Assembly: GCF_047302425.1 (NCBI RefSeq)
Contig: NZ_CP154855.1
Coordinates: 3,038,001 to 3,102,000, forward strand
Origin: Oceanitalea sp047302425
GTDB taxonomy: Bacteria > Actinomycetota > Actinomycetes > Actinomycetales > Actinomycetaceae
Length of the DNA stretch: 64,000 nucleotides
Direction of reading: 5' to 3'
Shown: piece by piece, positions 62,654 through 64,000 of the stretch
Layout of the letters: each line of letters opens with the position of its first letter
How positions within the stretch are numbered: position 1 is the stretch's first letter
The notes under the pieces: generated by a model
Seen by the model: only the letters and a program-made list of their open reading frames with translations
Told to the model about the DNA's origin: nothing
Database searches by the model: none
Program-made: the position numbers and the translations under genes

Positions 62654-64000
62654 ATGAGCTCGCGCCCGACGTCCCCGCTCGACCTGGCCCTGCCCGAGGG
62701 CGCGGGCCGGCGTGTCCTCGTCACCGGTGCCAGCGGCTACGTCGGCGGGCGCCTCGTGCCCGAGCTCGTCGCCGCCGGCTTCGCCGTCCGGGCGGGGGCA
62801 CGCGACCCGCGCAAGCTCGAGGACCGGCCGTGGGCCGGCGACGTCGAGCTCGTCGCCGCCGACCTCGAGGACGGCGACCAGGTGCGCGCCGCGATGGCCG
62901 ACGTCCACACCGTCCTCTACCTCGTCCACTCGATGGGCGGCGGCGGCGACTTCGTCGAGCGGGAGGCGCAGATCGCCCGCACGGTGGCGGAGGCGGCGGA
63001 GGCGCAGGGCGTGGAGCAGATCGTCTACCTCGGCGGACTGCACCCCGACAAGCCGCTCGAGGAGCTGTCGGACCACATGCGCTCCCGGGAGCAGGTGGGC
63101 CGCATCCTCCTCGAGTCCGCCGTCCCCACGCTCGTGCTGCGGGCCGGCATCGTCATCGGCTCCGGCTCGGCGTCCTTCGAGATGATCCGCCACCTCACCG
63201 AGCGGCTGCCCGTCATGCCCGGGCCGCGCTGGCTCGACAACCTCGTCGAGCCGATCGCGATCCGCGACGTCCTGTACTACCTCGCCCACGCGAGCGCGCT
63301 CACCGACCCCGTCAACGGCACCTACGACGTCGGCTCCGGACGGCCGCAGCCCTTCAAGGACCTGCTCTCCGGCTACGCACGGGTGGCGGGGCTGCGCCCG
63401 CGCCGGATCTGGGCACTGCCCATCCCCGCGCCGCGGCTGTCCGGCTTCTGGATCGGGATGACGACGCCGATCCCGCGCGGGCTGGCGATGCCGCTGGCCG
63501 CGTCCATGGCCGAGGACGCCGTCGCCGCGGACCACGAGATCGCCACCGTCATCCCCGACCCTCCCGGTGGGCTCACGCAGTACCCCGACGCGTGCCGGCT
63601 GGCGATCGAGCGGCAGGTCTCCGGGCGGGTGACGGCCAGCTGGGACGACGACGTCACCGCCTCCGCCGGCCCCGCCGACCCGCTGCCCTCGGACCCGGAG
63701 TGGGCCGGGCACACCGTGTACACCGACGTCCGCGAGCGCGAGGGCCGGGCCGCCCCGGACTCGGTGTGGCGGGTGGTCCAGGGCATCGGCGGGGAGAACG
63801 GCTGGTACTCCCCCGCCGTCCTGTGGCGGCTGCGCGGGTTCCTCGACAAGCTCGTCGGCGGTCCGGGCATGGCGCGGGGACGGCGCCACCCGCACCGGCT
63901 GCAGGTCGGGGACCACGTCGACTTCTGGCGGGTGGAGTCGGTGGAGCCCGGAGAGCGGCTCACGCTGCGCGCCGAGATGCGCTCCTCGGGGCGCGCCTGG
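62654..64000 (+). CDS. NAD(P)-binding SDR protein with DUF2867-like C-terminus (partial, 3' end off window)
   Basis: The first 449 codons are visible; the gene runs off the right edge. The N-terminal atypical SDR domain (about 15-330) has VLVTGASGYVGGRLVPEL, VLYLVHSM and QIVYLGGLHPDK; a C-terminal domain (about 350 on, DSVWRVVQGIGGENGWYSP, LRGFLDKLVGGPGM) is of the DUF2867 type. The fusion is common in actinobacteria, but its reaction is unknown. The ATG at 62654 is six bases after TAGCGT (62642-62647), so a leaderless message is likely. Confidence 0.87.
   Translation, partial: MSSRPTSPLDLALPEGAGRRVLVTGASGYVGGRLVPELVAAGFAVRAGARDPRKLEDRPWAGDVELVAADLEDGDQVRAAMADVHTVLYLVHSMGGGGDFVEREAQIARTVAEAAEAQGVEQIVYLGGLHPDKPLEELSDHMRSREQVGRILLESAVPTLVLRAGIVIGSGSASFEMIRHLTERLPVMPGPRWLDNLVEPIAIRDVLYYLAHASALTDPVNGTYDVGSGRPQPFKDLLSGYARVAGLRPRRIWALPIPAPRLSGFWIGMTTPIPRGLAMPLAASMAEDAVAADHEIATVIPDPPGGLTQYPDACRLAIERQVSGRVTASWDDDVTASAGPADPLPSDPEWAGHTVYTDVREREGRAAPDSVWRVVQGIGGENGWYSPAVLWRLRGFLDKLVGGPGMARGRRHPHRLQVGDHVDFWRVESVEPGERLTLRAEMRSSGRAW

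Overview
The window is high-GC DNA (roughly 70-73% by eye) with GTG/TTG starts, 4-base GTGA/ATGA gene overlaps, leaderless genes, a mycothiol-dependent nitroreductase-like protein, a GlbO-type globin, an actinobacterial-type long MalQ, oligoribonuclease and EttA. This is an actinobacterial chromosome, probably Micrococcales (Intrasporangiaceae/Ornithinimicrobiaceae-like; the family is a guess). No phage, insertion sequence, CRISPR array or origin was seen. About 62 protein genes and two tRNAs are annotated.

Layout. 1-3.6 kb: xylose block (xylA cut by the window edge, ROK regulator, xylB). 3.7-8.6 kb: Rv2466c-like oxidoreductase, pepN, FolP2-like protein and a RibD-reductase-like protein. 8.6-9.2 kb: a 541-bp spacer with a 9-nt minisatellite and a chain of small hairpins. 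9.2-13.4 kb: N-acetylglucosamine PTS (GntR regulator, two EIIB, EIIA, HAD phosphatase, divergent EIIC) with two DasR-type operator candidates. 13.4-21.1 kb: malQ, PTS enzyme I, truncated haemoglobin, TesB thioesterase and a cell-wall-anchored GH20 hexosaminidase. 21.2-27.3 kb: topoisomerase IB, a secreted GH15-like glycosidase, and a CPBP protease/histidine kinase/response regulator operon. 27.5-33.6 kb: thioesterase and EttA, an SSB paralogue, a tandem GTPase pair, tRNA-Arg. 33.6-38.3 kb: hydrolase/WYL regulator and a patch of lipoproteins and small unknown proteins. 38.4-46.2 kb: SPFH protein, MerR/SulP pair, two MFS and one APC transporter. 46.3-54.2 kb: two ABC systems (antibiotic-exporter type with TetR; MacB type with a peptidoglycan-binding adaptor and an acidic lipoprotein). 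54.4-59.8 kb: orn, tRNA-His, HAD, then a RibA-RibD fusion converging on an operon of dehydrogenase, pterin-synthase-like protein and glycosyltransferase. 59.9-64 kb: DUF808 protein, a duplicated 149-bp noncoding block, nadE, a tyrosine phosphatase-like protein and a truncated NAD(P)-binding protein.

How it fits together. The GH20 enzyme would release GlcNAc at the cell surface; the EIIC/EIIB/EIIA set with enzyme I would import and phosphorylate it; the GntR regulator would act at the two candidate operators. Xylose use is controlled separately by the ROK protein. The least explained parts are the 56.0-59.8 kb flavin/pterin-like cluster, whose pterin-synthase homologue has lost expected active-site residues, and several noncoding repeats: a 20-nt intergenic core found at six loci, an 18-nt tandem unit at two loci, the 149-bp duplication and the hairpin chain.
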